Shown: piece after piece, positions 6,313-13,444 of the stretch | Layout of the letters: every line of letters starts with the position of its first letter | Position numbering within the stretch: the first letter of the stretch is position 1 | Source: Eubacterium sp. UBA3782 | GTDB taxonomy: Bacteria > Bacillota > Clostridia > Lachnospirales > Lachnospiraceae | Direction of reading: 5' to 3' | DNA: 17,532 bases | Assembly (NCBI GenBank): GCA_002368795.1 | Contig: DFFG01000045.1 | Span: forward strand, 219 to 17,750 | Notes under the pieces: model-generated | The model's database searches: none | Told to the model about the DNA's origin: nothing | Seen by the model: only the letters and a program-made list of their open reading frames with translations | Made by a program: the position numbers and the translations under genes

Positions 6313-7674
6313 TTATCCCTGCATCTTCAGGGCGTTCCACTGGGCGACAACCTCAGCAATACACTCGTCCCAGGTCTCTTCGCCGGCGATGTACTTCTGG
6401 ATGTTCATACCCATGACACCGTCAGACCATCCGCTCGGATAAGCAGCAAGGACCCAGTTGAGGGTCTCGCCTCTGGAGGCGTAATCCATGATATCGTTGA
6501 TCAGGGTATTGTCGCTCTGGAACTCCTCATAGCCTTCCATGACCGGAATGAAGCGGAACTCGTTGGCAACAAAGTTCTTGCCCTCGTCGGAGGTGTACAG
6601 CCAGGTCAGGAAATCCTTTGCGGCTGCGATCTGCTCGGGGCTGGATTTGGCATTGACACAGAAGTTTGTGCTTACGCCGACCGGCAGCTTGCCGTCATAG
6701 CCGTTGCCGATGGGCATTGCGATCATGCCAAGCTTCGGCAGAAGCTCGGGATCGGCATTGAGGATCTCGGGTCCTACCCAGTTGCCCTGCTGGATAACGG
6801 CAACATTCTCGGTGATCAGAGAGGAGACCTGTGCGGAGTAGTCGACAGAGTTCAGAGCCATCGGATCATCAGCAAAAGCGGTGTACTTGACCTGCAGGTC
6901 GATCAGCTTCTGGAAATCAGCAGCATATTTCATGGTGAGCTCACCCTGGGAAGCTGCCAGTGCATCGCCGTCAAACTCTGCGCTGATGAAGAGGTTGGAG
7001 GTATGAAGACCGGGTACCCAGCCCTCGCCTGCGGGGAAGCTGACAACCGCCTCAAGGTTCGGGAACTGATCAGCCAGCTCGCCGGCATCGATCTTTTCCT
7101 TGAGTGCGCCAAAAGCAGCGTCGAAATCCTCGACAGACAGGCAGGAGGCGATGTCTACGCCAGCGGCCTCAAAGATCTCCTTGTTATAAATGAAGCCATA
7201 GCCTTCAACTGCCTGGGGAAGACCATAGACCTTGCCGTCCTTGGTCATGTTGTTTAGGTAGCCTTCAAATACCATGTCGACCCAGGGCTGGTCGGAGAGA
7301 TCCTCGACATAGCCGTCCCACTCCAGAAGGTCTTCCGGACCATCCAGGCAGAAGATCGTCGGCATATCATCGGTGGACATAGCGGCCTTAAGGTCAGTGT
7401 TGTAATCGTTGGAGCAGGTCATGTTGACGGTGACGCCGGTAGCTGCCTTGTAGGCTTCTGCGGCTGCGTCGAACTGATCGGCTGCCTCGGTCTTGAAGTG
7501 AATGAGGTTGATAGAAACATCACCTGCAGCAGCTGGTGCCGCAGCAGAGGTGCTCTGGGCAGCTGCTGCTGCACTGCCGGCAGAGGAAGCCGTGGAGGCG
7601 GAAGAACCGCCGCAGGCGGCCAGGCCAAGAGCCATGACGCCGGTAAGAGTCAGGGCAAATACTTTCTTTTTCAT
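6313..7674 (-). CDS. Sugar ABC transporter substrate-binding lipoprotein
   Basis: A 453-residue extracellular solute-binding protein (family 1, MsmE/MalE-like) that captures an oligosaccharide outside the membrane and delivers it to the permease pair encoded divergently at 8293-9971. The N-terminus is a lipoprotein signal: MKKK, a hydrophobic stretch, and lipobox LAAC with C21 as the lipidated residue, followed by a Ser/Ala-rich tether (about 22-52). Then come NLIHFKTEAADQFDAAAEAY and KVYGLPQAVEGYGFIYNKEIF, typical of the fold, and the C-terminal WLYTSDEGKNFVANEFRFIP block. The start at 7674 is chosen because AAAGGAGA lies 7-8 nt upstream; a longer frame to 7743 would spoil the signal peptide. 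A near-consensus promoter lies at 7734-7762. Substrate is inferred from the adjacent GH13 enzyme to be an alpha-glucoside, probably isomalto-type. Confidence 0.92.
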   Translation of the reverse strand: MKKKVFALTLTGVMALGLAACGGSSASTASSAGSAAAAAQSTSAAAPAAAGDVSINLIHFKTEAADQFDAAAEAYKAATGVTVNMTCSNDYNTDLKAAMSTDDMPTIFCLDGPEDLLEWDGYVEDLSDQPWVDMVFEGYLNNMTKDGKVYGLPQAVEGYGFIYNKEIFEAAGVDIASCLSVEDFDAAFGALKEKIDAGELADQFPNLEAVVSFPAGEGWVPGLHTSNLFISAEFDGDALAASQGELTMKYAADFQKLIDLQVKYTAFADDPMALNSVDYSAQVSSLITENVAVIQQGNWVGPEILNADPELLPKLGMIAMPIGNGYDGKLPVGVSTNFCVNAKSSPEQIAAAKDFLTWLYTSDEGKNFVANEFRFIPVMEGYEEFQSDNTLINDIMDYASRGETLNWVLAAYPSGWSDGVMGMNIQKYIAGEETWDECIAEVVAQWNALKMQG

Positions 7675-7697
7675 CTGGTTTCTCCTTTCCATGCTGG

Positions 7698-7719
7698 CCG
7701 GACAGAACTCCCTGTCCGG
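7698..7719 (-). promoter_or_regulatory. Hairpin in the leader of the binding-protein mRNA
   Basis: CCGGACAG (7698-7705) and CTGTCCGG (7712-7719) form an 8-bp stem with a 6-nt loop just upstream of the ribosome binding site. It may stabilise this highly expressed gene's mRNA; it could also be an operator overlapping the start of transcription. Confidence 0.5.
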
Positions 7720-7733
7720 GCGTAAGTAGGCCC

Positions 7734-7762
7734 ATTCTAACATGCAGGCATATAGCGGTCAA
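7734..7762 (-). promoter_or_regulatory. Promoter of the binding-protein gene
   Basis: Read on the minus strand: TTGACC (7757-7762), an exact 17-bp spacer, and TAGAAT (7734-7739) preceded by TGT, an extended -10. This is one of the best promoter matches in the window. Transcription would start near 7727, giving a leader of about 50 nt. Confidence 0.75.
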
Positions 7763-8129
7763 TAATAGGAAAAAATAGCAGAAAACAGGATAATTTCGTA
7801 TTTGACACCAAATTAACTCTATAATACTGGTAAAAACTCGTTATAACGACTTTTATCTTGCGTTTTCAACAATTTAAAGTGTGTGCAGGAGACACATAAA
7901 GCCAAATCAGGCCACTACAGGCAGGAGCAGCGGAAGGATGCCCACAGGACAGCCCAGATGGCGCAGAAAAAGCGAAAAGTCCATAAAAACCCACATATAC
8001 CTGCGAAAAAATGTGCCCAGGGGGCAAATTCGGGCATAAAACCGTACATGTTTATACGGATTTCTGCAGAGAGAAAACAGGGCATTCGTGAAAAATAATC
8101 AGACAATCCCCTGCCAAGCTGGGGCAAGT

Positions 8130-8146
8130 TTGTGTGATATACACAA
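8130..8146. promoter_or_regulatory. Operator-like inverted repeat upstream of the permease operon
   Basis: TTGTGT (8130-8135) and ACACAA (8141-8146) separated by GATAT. The size and symmetry fit a dimeric repressor or catabolite-type site; it does not match the classic cre consensus well. Confidence 0.35.
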
Positions 8147-8167
8147 AAAACGCCGCCCTGGGGGCGG
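8143..8167 (-). terminator. Minus-strand terminator-like hairpin in the divergent region
   Basis: CCGCCC (8153-8158) and GGGCGG (8162-8167) form a tight hairpin. Read on the minus strand it is followed by CG and a TTTTTT run (from the AAAAAA at 8145-8150). No minus-strand gene ends here, so it could block antisense transcription entering from the permease side or end a small transcript. Confidence 0.45.
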
Positions 8168-8186
8168 ATGCGCGGGTGCCGTACGA

Positions 8187-8216
8187 TTGCATATGCATAT
8201 TCCGTGATGGTAGACT
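8187..8216 (+). promoter_or_regulatory. Candidate promoter of the permease operon
   Basis: TTGCAT (8187-8192), an 18-bp spacer, and TAGACT (8211-8216) preceded by TGG (extended -10). The -35 overlaps the perfect palindrome TGCATATGCA (8188-8197), which could be an operator. Moderate consensus match only. Confidence 0.35.
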
Positions 8217-8226
8217 TGTGCGAAAG

Positions 8227-8248
8227 ACAGGAATGGAGGAATTCCTGT
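8227..8248 (+). promoter_or_regulatory. Leader hairpin with SD-like GGAGGA loop
   Basis: ACAGGAAT (8227-8234) and ATTCCTGT (8241-8248) form a perfect 8-bp stem whose loop is exactly GGAGGA. It is too far from the permease start (8293) to serve as its ribosome binding site; the true site is AGGGGGAA just before the ATG. Confidence 0.45.
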
Positions 8249-8292
8249 AGCTGCTGTCAACCATGCATCTACTCTTTCGGACAGGGGGAAAT

Positions 8293-9156
8293 ATGAAAAA
8301 AAAGCTGACCTTCTGGTGCTTTGTCCTGCCGCTTCTGATCCCGTTTGTTATCGTTGTACTGATCCCGGCTGCGATGGGATTCTATTACTCGCTGACAGAC
8401 TGGTCCGGCGTCGGGTCAAGTGCCACATTTATCGGAGTGGAAAATTTCCGGTTTATCTTTACGCAGGATAAGGAGTTCTGGATGTCCTTTGGCAGGACAG
8501 CAGCCTTTTCTGCCATTGCGATCATCGTGATCAACATCATTGCCTACATGCTGGCATTGCTGGTCACCCAGAAGCTTCGCGGCGTCAACGCCATGCGCAG
8601 CGCCTTTTTCCTGCCGAACATGATCGGCGGACTTTTGCTTGGTTTTATCTGGAAATTCATCTTCTCGCAGGTAGTGGATTCCGCAGGAAAGGCTACCGGG
8701 CTCAAGTTCCTTCAGAACATGCTGGCAAAGCCGAACACGGCGATGGCAGCGCTGATGATCGTCGTGACCTGGCAGCTTGCCGGTTACATGATGCTGATCT
8801 ATATCTCACAGATCCAGAACATTCCGCAGAGCGTGATAGAGGCTGCCATGATCGACGGAGCAACCCCGTTCCAGAGGCTGCGCTATATCATCACACCGCT
8901 GATGGGACCTGCCTTTACGATCTGTCTGTTCTTTACGATCTCCAATACCTTCAAGCTCTACGACCAGAACCTTTCCCTGACGGATGGAGGTCCTTATGGA
9001 TCCACAGAGCTGGTTTCGCTCAACATTTACAACACAGCCTTTGATTACGGCTTCATGGGCCGTGCACAGGCGAAGGCGATTCTGTTCCTGCTGGCTGTTG
9101 TGATCATTTCTGTTATCCAGCTGTCGGTCACGAAGAGAAGAGAGGTGGAAATGTAA
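8293..9156 (+). CDS. Sugar ABC transporter permease 1 (MsmF/UgpA-like)
   Basis: A 287-residue inner-membrane permease with about six membrane segments; it forms a heterodimer with the product of the next gene. The cytoplasmic EAA loop that contacts the ATPase is at about 183-202: EAAMIDGATPFQRLRYIITP, with the conserved G and DGA. The N-terminus MKKKLTFWCFVLPLLIPFVI and the NLSLTDGGP-type segment (226-234) are typical of the first permease in CUT1 sugar transporters. The start at 8293 has AGGGGGAA directly upstream; an in-frame ATG at 8263 lacks a site. Its TAA stop overlaps the ATG of the next gene by one base, indicating translational coupling. It is divergent from its binding protein, a less common arrangement. 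Confidence 0.93.
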   Translation: MKKKLTFWCFVLPLLIPFVIVVLIPAAMGFYYSLTDWSGVGSSATFIGVENFRFIFTQDKEFWMSFGRTAAFSAIAIIVINIIAYMLALLVTQKLRGVNAMRSAFFLPNMIGGLLLGFIWKFIFSQVVDSAGKATGLKFLQNMLAKPNTAMAALMIVVTWQLAGYMMLIYISQIQNIPQSVIEAAMIDGATPFQRLRYIITPLMGPAFTICLFFTISNTFKLYDQNLSLTDGGPYGSTELVSLNIYNTAFDYGFMGRAQAKAILFLLAVVIISVIQLSVTKRREVEM

Positions 9157-9971
9157 TGAAGAAGGGTACAAAGATTTTTCTTACCGTCCTTGGCACCGTT
9201 CTGGCAGTCATCTTCCTTATGCCGATCCTGATCCTGGTGATCAACTCGTTTAAGGGCCAGAAGGAGATCATGACAAATATTCTGGGACTGCCTCAGGCCC
9301 TGAATTTCAACAACTATACCCAGGCACTGCAGAAGCTGGATTTTGCGAAAACGGTCATCAACTCTCTGGCCATCACCGTCATCTCCAGCGCCCTGCTGAT
9401 GCTCCTGTCCAGTGCCTGTGCATGGCAGCTGGTGCGGACAAAGACAAAGCTCAGCGGCATTCTGTATCTGGTATTCGCTTCGGCTATGCTGATTCCCTTC
9501 CAGTGCGTCATGCTTCCGCTGGTCCGCTGGATGAGCACGCTGGGCCTGATGAGCCGGCCTGGCCTTGTGTTTATGTACATCGGCTTTGGCGGCAGCATGT
9601 CCATGATCCTGTACCATGGCTTTATCAAAAACATCCCGCTGGAGCTGGAGGAAGCTGCATCTCTTGATGGAGCCAGCGCTCTGCAGACCTTCTTTATGGT
9701 CGTTTTCCCGCTGTTAAAGAATTCGTCCATCACCGTGACCATCCTCAATGTCATGTGGATCTGGAATGACTTCCTTCTGCCGTCCTTGATCATCAACAAG
9801 AACGGCATGCAGACCCTGCCGCTTAAGACCTACCTGTTCTTCGGTCAGTATTCAAGACGGTGGGATCTGGCGACAGCAGCCCTGGTAATCACGATCATCC
9901 CGATCATTATCTTCTACCTGACCTGTCAGAAGCAGATCATGGAAGGTGTCACAGAGGGCGCAGTCAAATAA
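9156..9971 (+). CDS. Sugar ABC transporter permease 2 (MsmG/UgpE-like)
   Basis: A 271-residue inner-membrane permease, second half of the CUT1 channel. It has six likely membrane segments and the EAA loop at about 165-185: LEEAASLDGASALQTFFMVV, followed by FPLLK. The segment MWIWNDFLLPSLII (200-213) is the usual signature just after the loop. The start overlaps the previous stop (TAATG), preceded by GAGGTGGAA. No ATPase gene follows; the pair must use a shared MsmK/UgpC-type ATPase from elsewhere, as is common in Firmicutes. The next gene in the operon is a GH13 glucosidase, separated by 276 bp of repeat-rich DNA. Confidence 0.93.
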   Translation: MKKGTKIFLTVLGTVLAVIFLMPILILVINSFKGQKEIMTNILGLPQALNFNNYTQALQKLDFAKTVINSLAITVISSALLMLLSSACAWQLVRTKTKLSGILYLVFASAMLIPFQCVMLPLVRWMSTLGLMSRPGLVFMYIGFGGSMSMILYHGFIKNIPLELEEAASLDGASALQTFFMVVFPLLKNSSITVTILNVMWIWNDFLLPSLIINKNGMQTLPLKTYLFFGQYSRRWDLATAALVITIIPIIIFYLTCQKQIMEGVTEGAVK

Positions 9972-10011
9972 GAGGAAAGACAGAATCGGCGTTTTAAAAC
10001 ACACATTATCT

Positions 10012-10066
10012 CCGGCCGGGCGGGCCTGACACTGTCATCAGGCAGGCTCGCTTCCGGCCGGATTTT
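10012..10066 (+). terminator. Hairpin with T-rich tail between permease and glucosidase genes
   Basis: CCGGCCGG (10012-10019) pairs with CCGGCCGG (10054-10061), with further pairing inside (GCGGGCCTG with CAGGC..GCTCGC), followed by ATTTTGC. It could terminate part of the transcripts, lowering glucosidase expression relative to the permeases, or stabilise the upstream mRNA. The tail overlaps the first 37-bp repeat. Confidence 0.5.
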
Positions 10067-10207
10067 GCATTGCTGCAGGACACGGCGCTTCCGATGGGAT
10101 TTTGCATTGCGGCATGGCGCAGTGCTGCCAATCGGATTTTGTATTGCGGCGTGGTGCGGCGCTTCCGACAGGATTTTATATTGCAGCATAGCGCGGCCTG
10201 TCAGATG
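10060..10207 (+). repeat. 37-bp tandem repeat, four units
   Basis: Units start at 10060, 10097, 10134 and 10171, an exact 37-bp period. Each begins GGATTTT(G/A)(C/T)ATTGC and continues with a GC-rich segment of the type GGCATGGCGCGGCGCTTCCGA. Divergence grows toward the ends. It occupies the gap between the permease and glucosidase genes. There are no variable spacers, so it is not a CRISPR array. Confidence 0.9.
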
Positions 10208-10247
10208 AGAAAAAAGGGATTCCCTGCGCAAACAGGAGGAAAAGGAT

Positions 10248-11924
10248 ATGGAAGTAAAAAAAGCATGGTGGAAGGAAGCGGTGGTCTACCAGATCTATCC
10301 GCGAAGCTTCTGCGATTCCAACGGGGACGGCATCGGTGATCTGAACGGCATCACCGGAAAGCTGGAGTATCTGGCGGATCTGGGGATCGATGTGATCTGG
10401 CTTTCCCCGGTATACAAGTCCCCAAACGTGGACAACGGATATGATATTGCGGATTATGAGGCGATCATGGATGAGTTTGGCACTATGGAGGACTTTGACC
10501 GCATGCTGGAAAAGGCCCACAGCCTGGGCATCAAGATCATGATGGACCTGGTGGTGAACCACACCTCCGATCAGCACCGCTGGTTTTTGGAGGCAAAGAA
10601 GGGTCCAGACAATCCGTACCGGGATTATTACATCTGGAAAAAACCTGTCGAAGGAAAAAAATATCCCAACAACTGGGGCGCATCCTTTGGGGCCGGTTCT
10701 GTCTGGGAGTGGGATGAGGCATCCGGGATGTTTTATCTGCACCTCTTTGCAAAACAGATGCCGGACCTGAACTGGGCAAACCCAAAGGTGCACGATGAGG
10801 TCTTCGGCATGATGACCCGCTGGCTGGAAAAGGGTGTGGACGGCTTTCGCATGGACGTGATCAACCTGATCGCAAAGGATCCGGCGTTTCCCGACGGCGC
10901 TGCTGGCAGCCACGAGTTCAGTGATTTTTATCCGGTGGTTACCAACCATCCGAATGTGCACGTTTACCTGCAGGAAATGTATGACCGGGTGCTCAGCCAC
11001 TACGATACGATTACTGTCGGAGAGACAAGCAACACCTCCACAGAGGTTGCGAAAATCTACACCTCCGAGACGGAGCGCGAGCTGAACATGGTATTCCAGT
11101 TCGACCACATGGGTGTGGACAATGGTCCGCACGGCCGCTGGTCCGACCGCCGCATGGATCTGCGCGACCTGAAAAAGGTCATGAGCCGTTGGCAGGACGA
11201 TCTGTACGGGCAGGGCTGGAACAGCCTGTACTGGAACAATCACGACCAGCCCCGGGTGGTTTCCCGCTTTGGGAATGATTCTGACGAGTTCCGGGAGGTA
11301 TCCGCAAAGATGCTGGCGACTTGCCTGCACTTTATGCAGGGAACGCCCTACATCTATCAGGGCGAGGAGCTGGGCATGACCAATGTGGCTTTCTCTATCG
11401 ACCAGTATGAGGACATCGACACTAGAGACACCTACTACCAGTACGTAACGGTGGAAGGAATGCCGCACGAAGAGATGATGCGGTACATCCACCGGCGGAG
11501 CCGCGACAACGCCAGGACACCCATGCAGTGGACGGCAGGAGAGAACGCCGGCTTTACTACCGGAACACCCTGGTTCCTGCTGAATCCCAATTATACAAAG
11601 ATCAACGCCGCCGCTCAGGTGGACGATCCTGATTCGGTGTTTGCCTACTATAAGCGACTGATCCGCCTCAGAAAAGAAAATCCGGTGATGGTATACGGAA
11701 AATACGAGCTCCTGCTTCCGGAGGACAAGGACTTGTACGTCTACACCCGGACAGATGAGGAGACCCAGCTCTACGTGGTCTGCAGCTTTGCAGAAAAAGA
11801 TGTCCAGCTGGAGATCCCGGAGGAGTTCGCAGGGGCAGAGGTTCTGATCGCAAACTATCCGGAGCCCGCGCTGGATGGCTGCGTCCGCCCGTACGAGGCC
11901 TTTGTACTTAAGAGAAAGCTCTGA
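10248..11924 (+). CDS. GH13 alpha-glucosidase, oligo-1,6-glucosidase type
   Basis: A 558-residue cytoplasmic glycoside hydrolase of family 13 (subfamily 31-like), of normal length. It releases glucose from the non-reducing end of short alpha-glucosides imported by the transporter genes upstream. Domain A/B motifs: AVVYQIYPRSFCDSNGDGIG (11-30) with the calcium-loop DSNGDG; DLVVNH (100-105); GFRMDVIN with nucleophile D203; TVGET with acid/base E259; NNHDQPR with D333; and MPDLNW (171-176). The residue after the nucleophile is Val204; in this subfamily Val there goes with isomaltase/dextran-glucosidase (alpha-1,6) activity, while Thr or Ala goes with alpha-1,4 activity. The C-terminal beta domain begins near 470. 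AGGAGGAAAAGG precedes the ATG. Trehalose-6-phosphate hydrolase is an alternative but less likely beside an ABC transporter. Confidence 0.93.
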   Translation: MEVKKAWWKEAVVYQIYPRSFCDSNGDGIGDLNGITGKLEYLADLGIDVIWLSPVYKSPNVDNGYDIADYEAIMDEFGTMEDFDRMLEKAHSLGIKIMMDLVVNHTSDQHRWFLEAKKGPDNPYRDYYIWKKPVEGKKYPNNWGASFGAGSVWEWDEASGMFYLHLFAKQMPDLNWANPKVHDEVFGMMTRWLEKGVDGFRMDVINLIAKDPAFPDGAAGSHEFSDFYPVVTNHPNVHVYLQEMYDRVLSHYDTITVGETSNTSTEVAKIYTSETERELNMVFQFDHMGVDNGPHGRWSDRRMDLRDLKKVMSRWQDDLYGQGWNSLYWNNHDQPRVVSRFGNDSDEFREVSAKMLATCLHFMQGTPYIYQGEELGMTNVAFSIDQYEDIDTRDTYYQYVTVEGMPHEEMMRYIHRRSRDNARTPMQWTAGENAGFTTGTPWFLLNPNYTKINAAAQVDDPDSVFAYYKRLIRLRKENPVMVYGKYELLLPEDKDLYVYTRTDEETQLYVVCSFAEKDVQLEIPEEFAGAEVLIANYPEPALDGCVRPYEAFVLKRKL

Positions 11925-11956
11925 TGCCGGAGGATGGAAGCTCTCTGCTTAGCCAC

Positions 11957-12263
11957 GGAAGACATTACGCAAAGGCTTTAATGCTGTATATAACACATGC
12001 CCCGAAAGGCATTACGCAAACGGCTTCGGCCTTATCATGCCTGCAGAATGATTTCTTTAATGATTCCTTCAGACTGCATAAGGCACATGCCCGGAAGGCA
12101 TTACGCAAACGGCTTCGGCCCTGTCGGGCCTGCAGAATGTTTGCTTTAATGATTCCTTCAGACTGCATAAGGCACATGCCCGGAAGGCATTACGCAAACG
12201 GCTTCGGCCCTGTCGGGCCTGCAGATTGTTTGCTTTAATGTCTTCCGGGGCATGTGCCTTTTT
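11957..12263 (+). repeat. Family B tandem array ending in the operon terminator
   Basis: A deleted mini-unit (CATTACGC-AAAG-GCTTTAATG, 11963-11983) is followed by three full units starting at 11994, 12084 and 12173 (periods 90 and 89 bp). Each full unit has outer arms CATTACGCAAAC and GTTTGCTTTAATG and an inner GGCCC-TGTC-GGGCC or similar hairpin. Units 2 and 3 are almost identical over the first 60 bases or so, suggesting recent duplication. The last unit is closed by AAGGCACATGCCCGGAAG (12169-12186) with CTTCCGGGGCATGTGCCTT (12242-12260) plus a T run, an intrinsic terminator for the alpha-glucosidase. The single unit at 1949-2032 is the same element in reverse orientation. Confidence 0.9.
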
Positions 12264-12306
12264 ACTTAGTGGCTGTTATCACACATTTTATTCTAGAGAT
12301 ATCTTT

Positions 12307-12359
12307 AAAAAAACTCTTCCAATATCTTACGCTGCGGTGAGATACGGAAGAGTTTTTTT
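12307..12359. terminator. Bidirectional terminator of the SGNH hydrolase gene
   Basis: AAAAAAACTCTTCC (12307-12320) and GGAAGAGTTTTTTT (12346-12359) form a perfect 14-bp stem with an inner ATCT/AGAT pair. On the minus strand it ends the gene at 12474-13163; it also backs up the plus-strand terminator at 12260. The stretch 12360-12473 shows no gene. Confidence 0.85.
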
Positions 12360-12473
12360 CTTAAGCATCGCTGCTGCGGGGGATGGGGGATCTTGCTCCA
12401 TTCTTTGGCGGCGACGTTTTCTACATACCGCTGCAGAGTATTGAGGAGATCTGCCGCATGAGCGTATAGTAGA

Positions 12474-13163
12474 TTAACAATTTTTATCGGCGTACAGTTT
12501 TTCCAGTACCGGCAGCAGGGCATCCAGCACCTGCCGGTAGCCGTCTGCATACATGTGGATGCCTTCGATGGTGTACTCGGCCTTCAGCCTGCCCTGCTCA
12601 TCCTTTAGCCCATCGTTGAGATCCAGATATTCGGCGCCATAGCGTGCGGCAAGCTCCTTTACACCTTGGTTGGCTTCGTCGATCCGGGCGTTGGTGCGGT
12701 ACTGGAAGGGGTTATAATCGCCCAGGCCGCTTGCGGCGTCCGGATTGCAGGGATAGAAGGCCAGCAGGAAGATCTTTGTTTTCGGAAGGCGGGCCTTGAC
12801 CTGGTCCAGGATCTGGGCATACCGGTCCAGCATCTCGCTCTGCACATAGGCGGGGCTGCTTATATCATTCGTGCCGATATTCAAAAACAGCACGGAGGGC
12901 TCCAGGGCAAAGATGCATTCATCCAGAACTGCCAGAAGGTCTGTTGTGGTGTAGCCGCCGACGCCCCGGTTGTAGATCGTGTAGGGCAGCTGGTCATTCT
13001 GAAGAAACTCATAGATGGGGAACTGCTCCATCAGGCTCGATCCGGCAAAGACGATCTGACCCTTGCGGACGAAACGGTTCAGATGACGGAAGCGCTCGAT
13101 CTTTTCCTCCTGGTCATGCTTCATAAAGCCCATTATGATTTCCATTTCTCTTCCCATTTCCAT
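12474..13163 (-). CDS. SGNH/GDSL-family esterase (lipase/acylhydrolase)
   Basis: A hydrolase of about 229 residues with no signal peptide, so cytoplasmic. With the start used here the blocks are: block I AGSSL with nucleophile S43; block II YNRGVGG with the oxyanion Gly at about 69; block III NIGTND with N99; and block V EGIHM with catalytic H203. The residue three before the His is Glu where most SGNH enzymes have Asp (DxxH). It resembles the platelet-activating-factor acetylhydrolase-like group; the substrate is an unknown ester, possibly acetylated sugars. The start is uncertain: ATG at 13181 has no ribosome binding site, while the ATG at 13163 has GGAGG about 11 nt upstream; others follow at 13157 and 13148. 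A possible promoter and a 12-bp repeat array lie upstream. Confidence 0.88.
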   Translation of the reverse strand: MEMGREMEIIMGFMKHDQEEKIERFRHLNRFVRKGQIVFAGSSLMEQFPIYEFLQNDQLPYTIYNRGVGGYTTTDLLAVLDECIFALEPSVLFLNIGTNDISSPAYVQSEMLDRYAQILDQVKARLPKTKIFLLAFYPCNPDAASGLGDYNPFQYRTNARIDEANQGVKELAARYGAEYLDLNDGLKDEQGRLKAEYTIEGIHMYADGYRQVLDALLPVLEKLYADKNC

Positions 13164-13270
13164 TTCCTTACGCTCCTCCATAATGATGCGTTTTCCATAG
13201 CTTTTACAGCAGTCTGTTTGCAGTGTTTTTGCAATGCGATTCTCTAAAACGTAGCCTGTGTCAGGTATGT

Positions 13271-13318
13271 TTCACGTCATCCTTCACGCTATTCTTTACG
13301 TTATTTTTCACAGTATCC
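13271..13318. repeat. 12-bp tandem repeat, four units
   Basis: Units TTCACGTCATCC, TTCACGCTATTC, TTTACGTTATTT and TTCACAGTATCC start at 13271, 13283, 13295 and 13307. TT-AC is invariant at the start of each unit. The array lies roughly 110-155 nt upstream of the SGNH gene start, between it and the candidate promoter at 13370-13398, so it would be in the leader. Confidence 0.7.
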
Positions 13319-13369
13319 TATAGCCCGATTATCCGCGGCCTGATCGTTTTGCCTGCATACTCTCTATCT

Positions 13370-13398
13370 ATTTTAATCATATCGTATTCTTTTAAGAA
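13370..13398 (-). promoter_or_regulatory. Candidate promoter of the SGNH hydrolase gene
   Basis: On the minus strand TTCTTA (13393-13398), a 17-bp spacer, and TAAAAT (13370-13375). The -10 is good and the -35 weak. The leader would be about 200 nt and include the 12-bp repeat array. Confidence 0.35.
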
Positions 13399-13444
13399 AA
13401 CAATGCAGAAAGTTGCGCAATAGGGATAAAAATTCACAAGTCTG

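Larger units (their letters stand above)
7763..8186. other. Divergent control region between binding protein and permeases
   Basis: No gene seen. It contains the perfect 10-bp palindrome CGTTATAACG (7839-7848), which has the look of a small operator upstream of the minus-strand promoter; the 17-bp near-palindrome TTGTGT-N5-ACACAA (8130-8146); and a minus-strand terminator-like hairpin (8143-8167). The region is unusually long (618 bp between start codons) for a divergent sugar operon. No regulator gene is encoded near it. Confidence 0.45.

Noticed and set aside
6220..7257. 345-codon plus-strand frame
   Set aside because: Antisense to the binding-protein gene, no ribosome binding site, no family resemblance; a shadow of codon bias.
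7802..7825. TTGACA followed by TATAAT on the plus strand as the permease promoter
   Set aside because: The two boxes are individually perfect but only 12 bp apart, too close for sigma-A RNA polymerase, and nearly 470 bp from the gene.
10060..10207. Possible small CRISPR array
   Set aside because: The whole 37-bp unit repeats with no variable spacers, and no cas gene is nearby.
10176..11492. Long open frame of 438 codons on the minus strand
   Set aside because: It is antisense to the GH13 gene, whose motifs and ribosome binding site are clear. The product has His/Val-rich shadow composition and no recognisable domain.
11924..12238. 104-codon frame directly after the glucosidase stop
   Set aside because: The translation is only the family B tandem repeat (repeating HAR-KALRKRL and MPGRHYANGFGP); no ribosome binding site.
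12305..12550. 81-codon minus-strand frame running out of the SGNH gene region
   Set aside because: It overlaps the SGNH gene's 3' end in another frame and runs through its terminator hairpin; no start signal.
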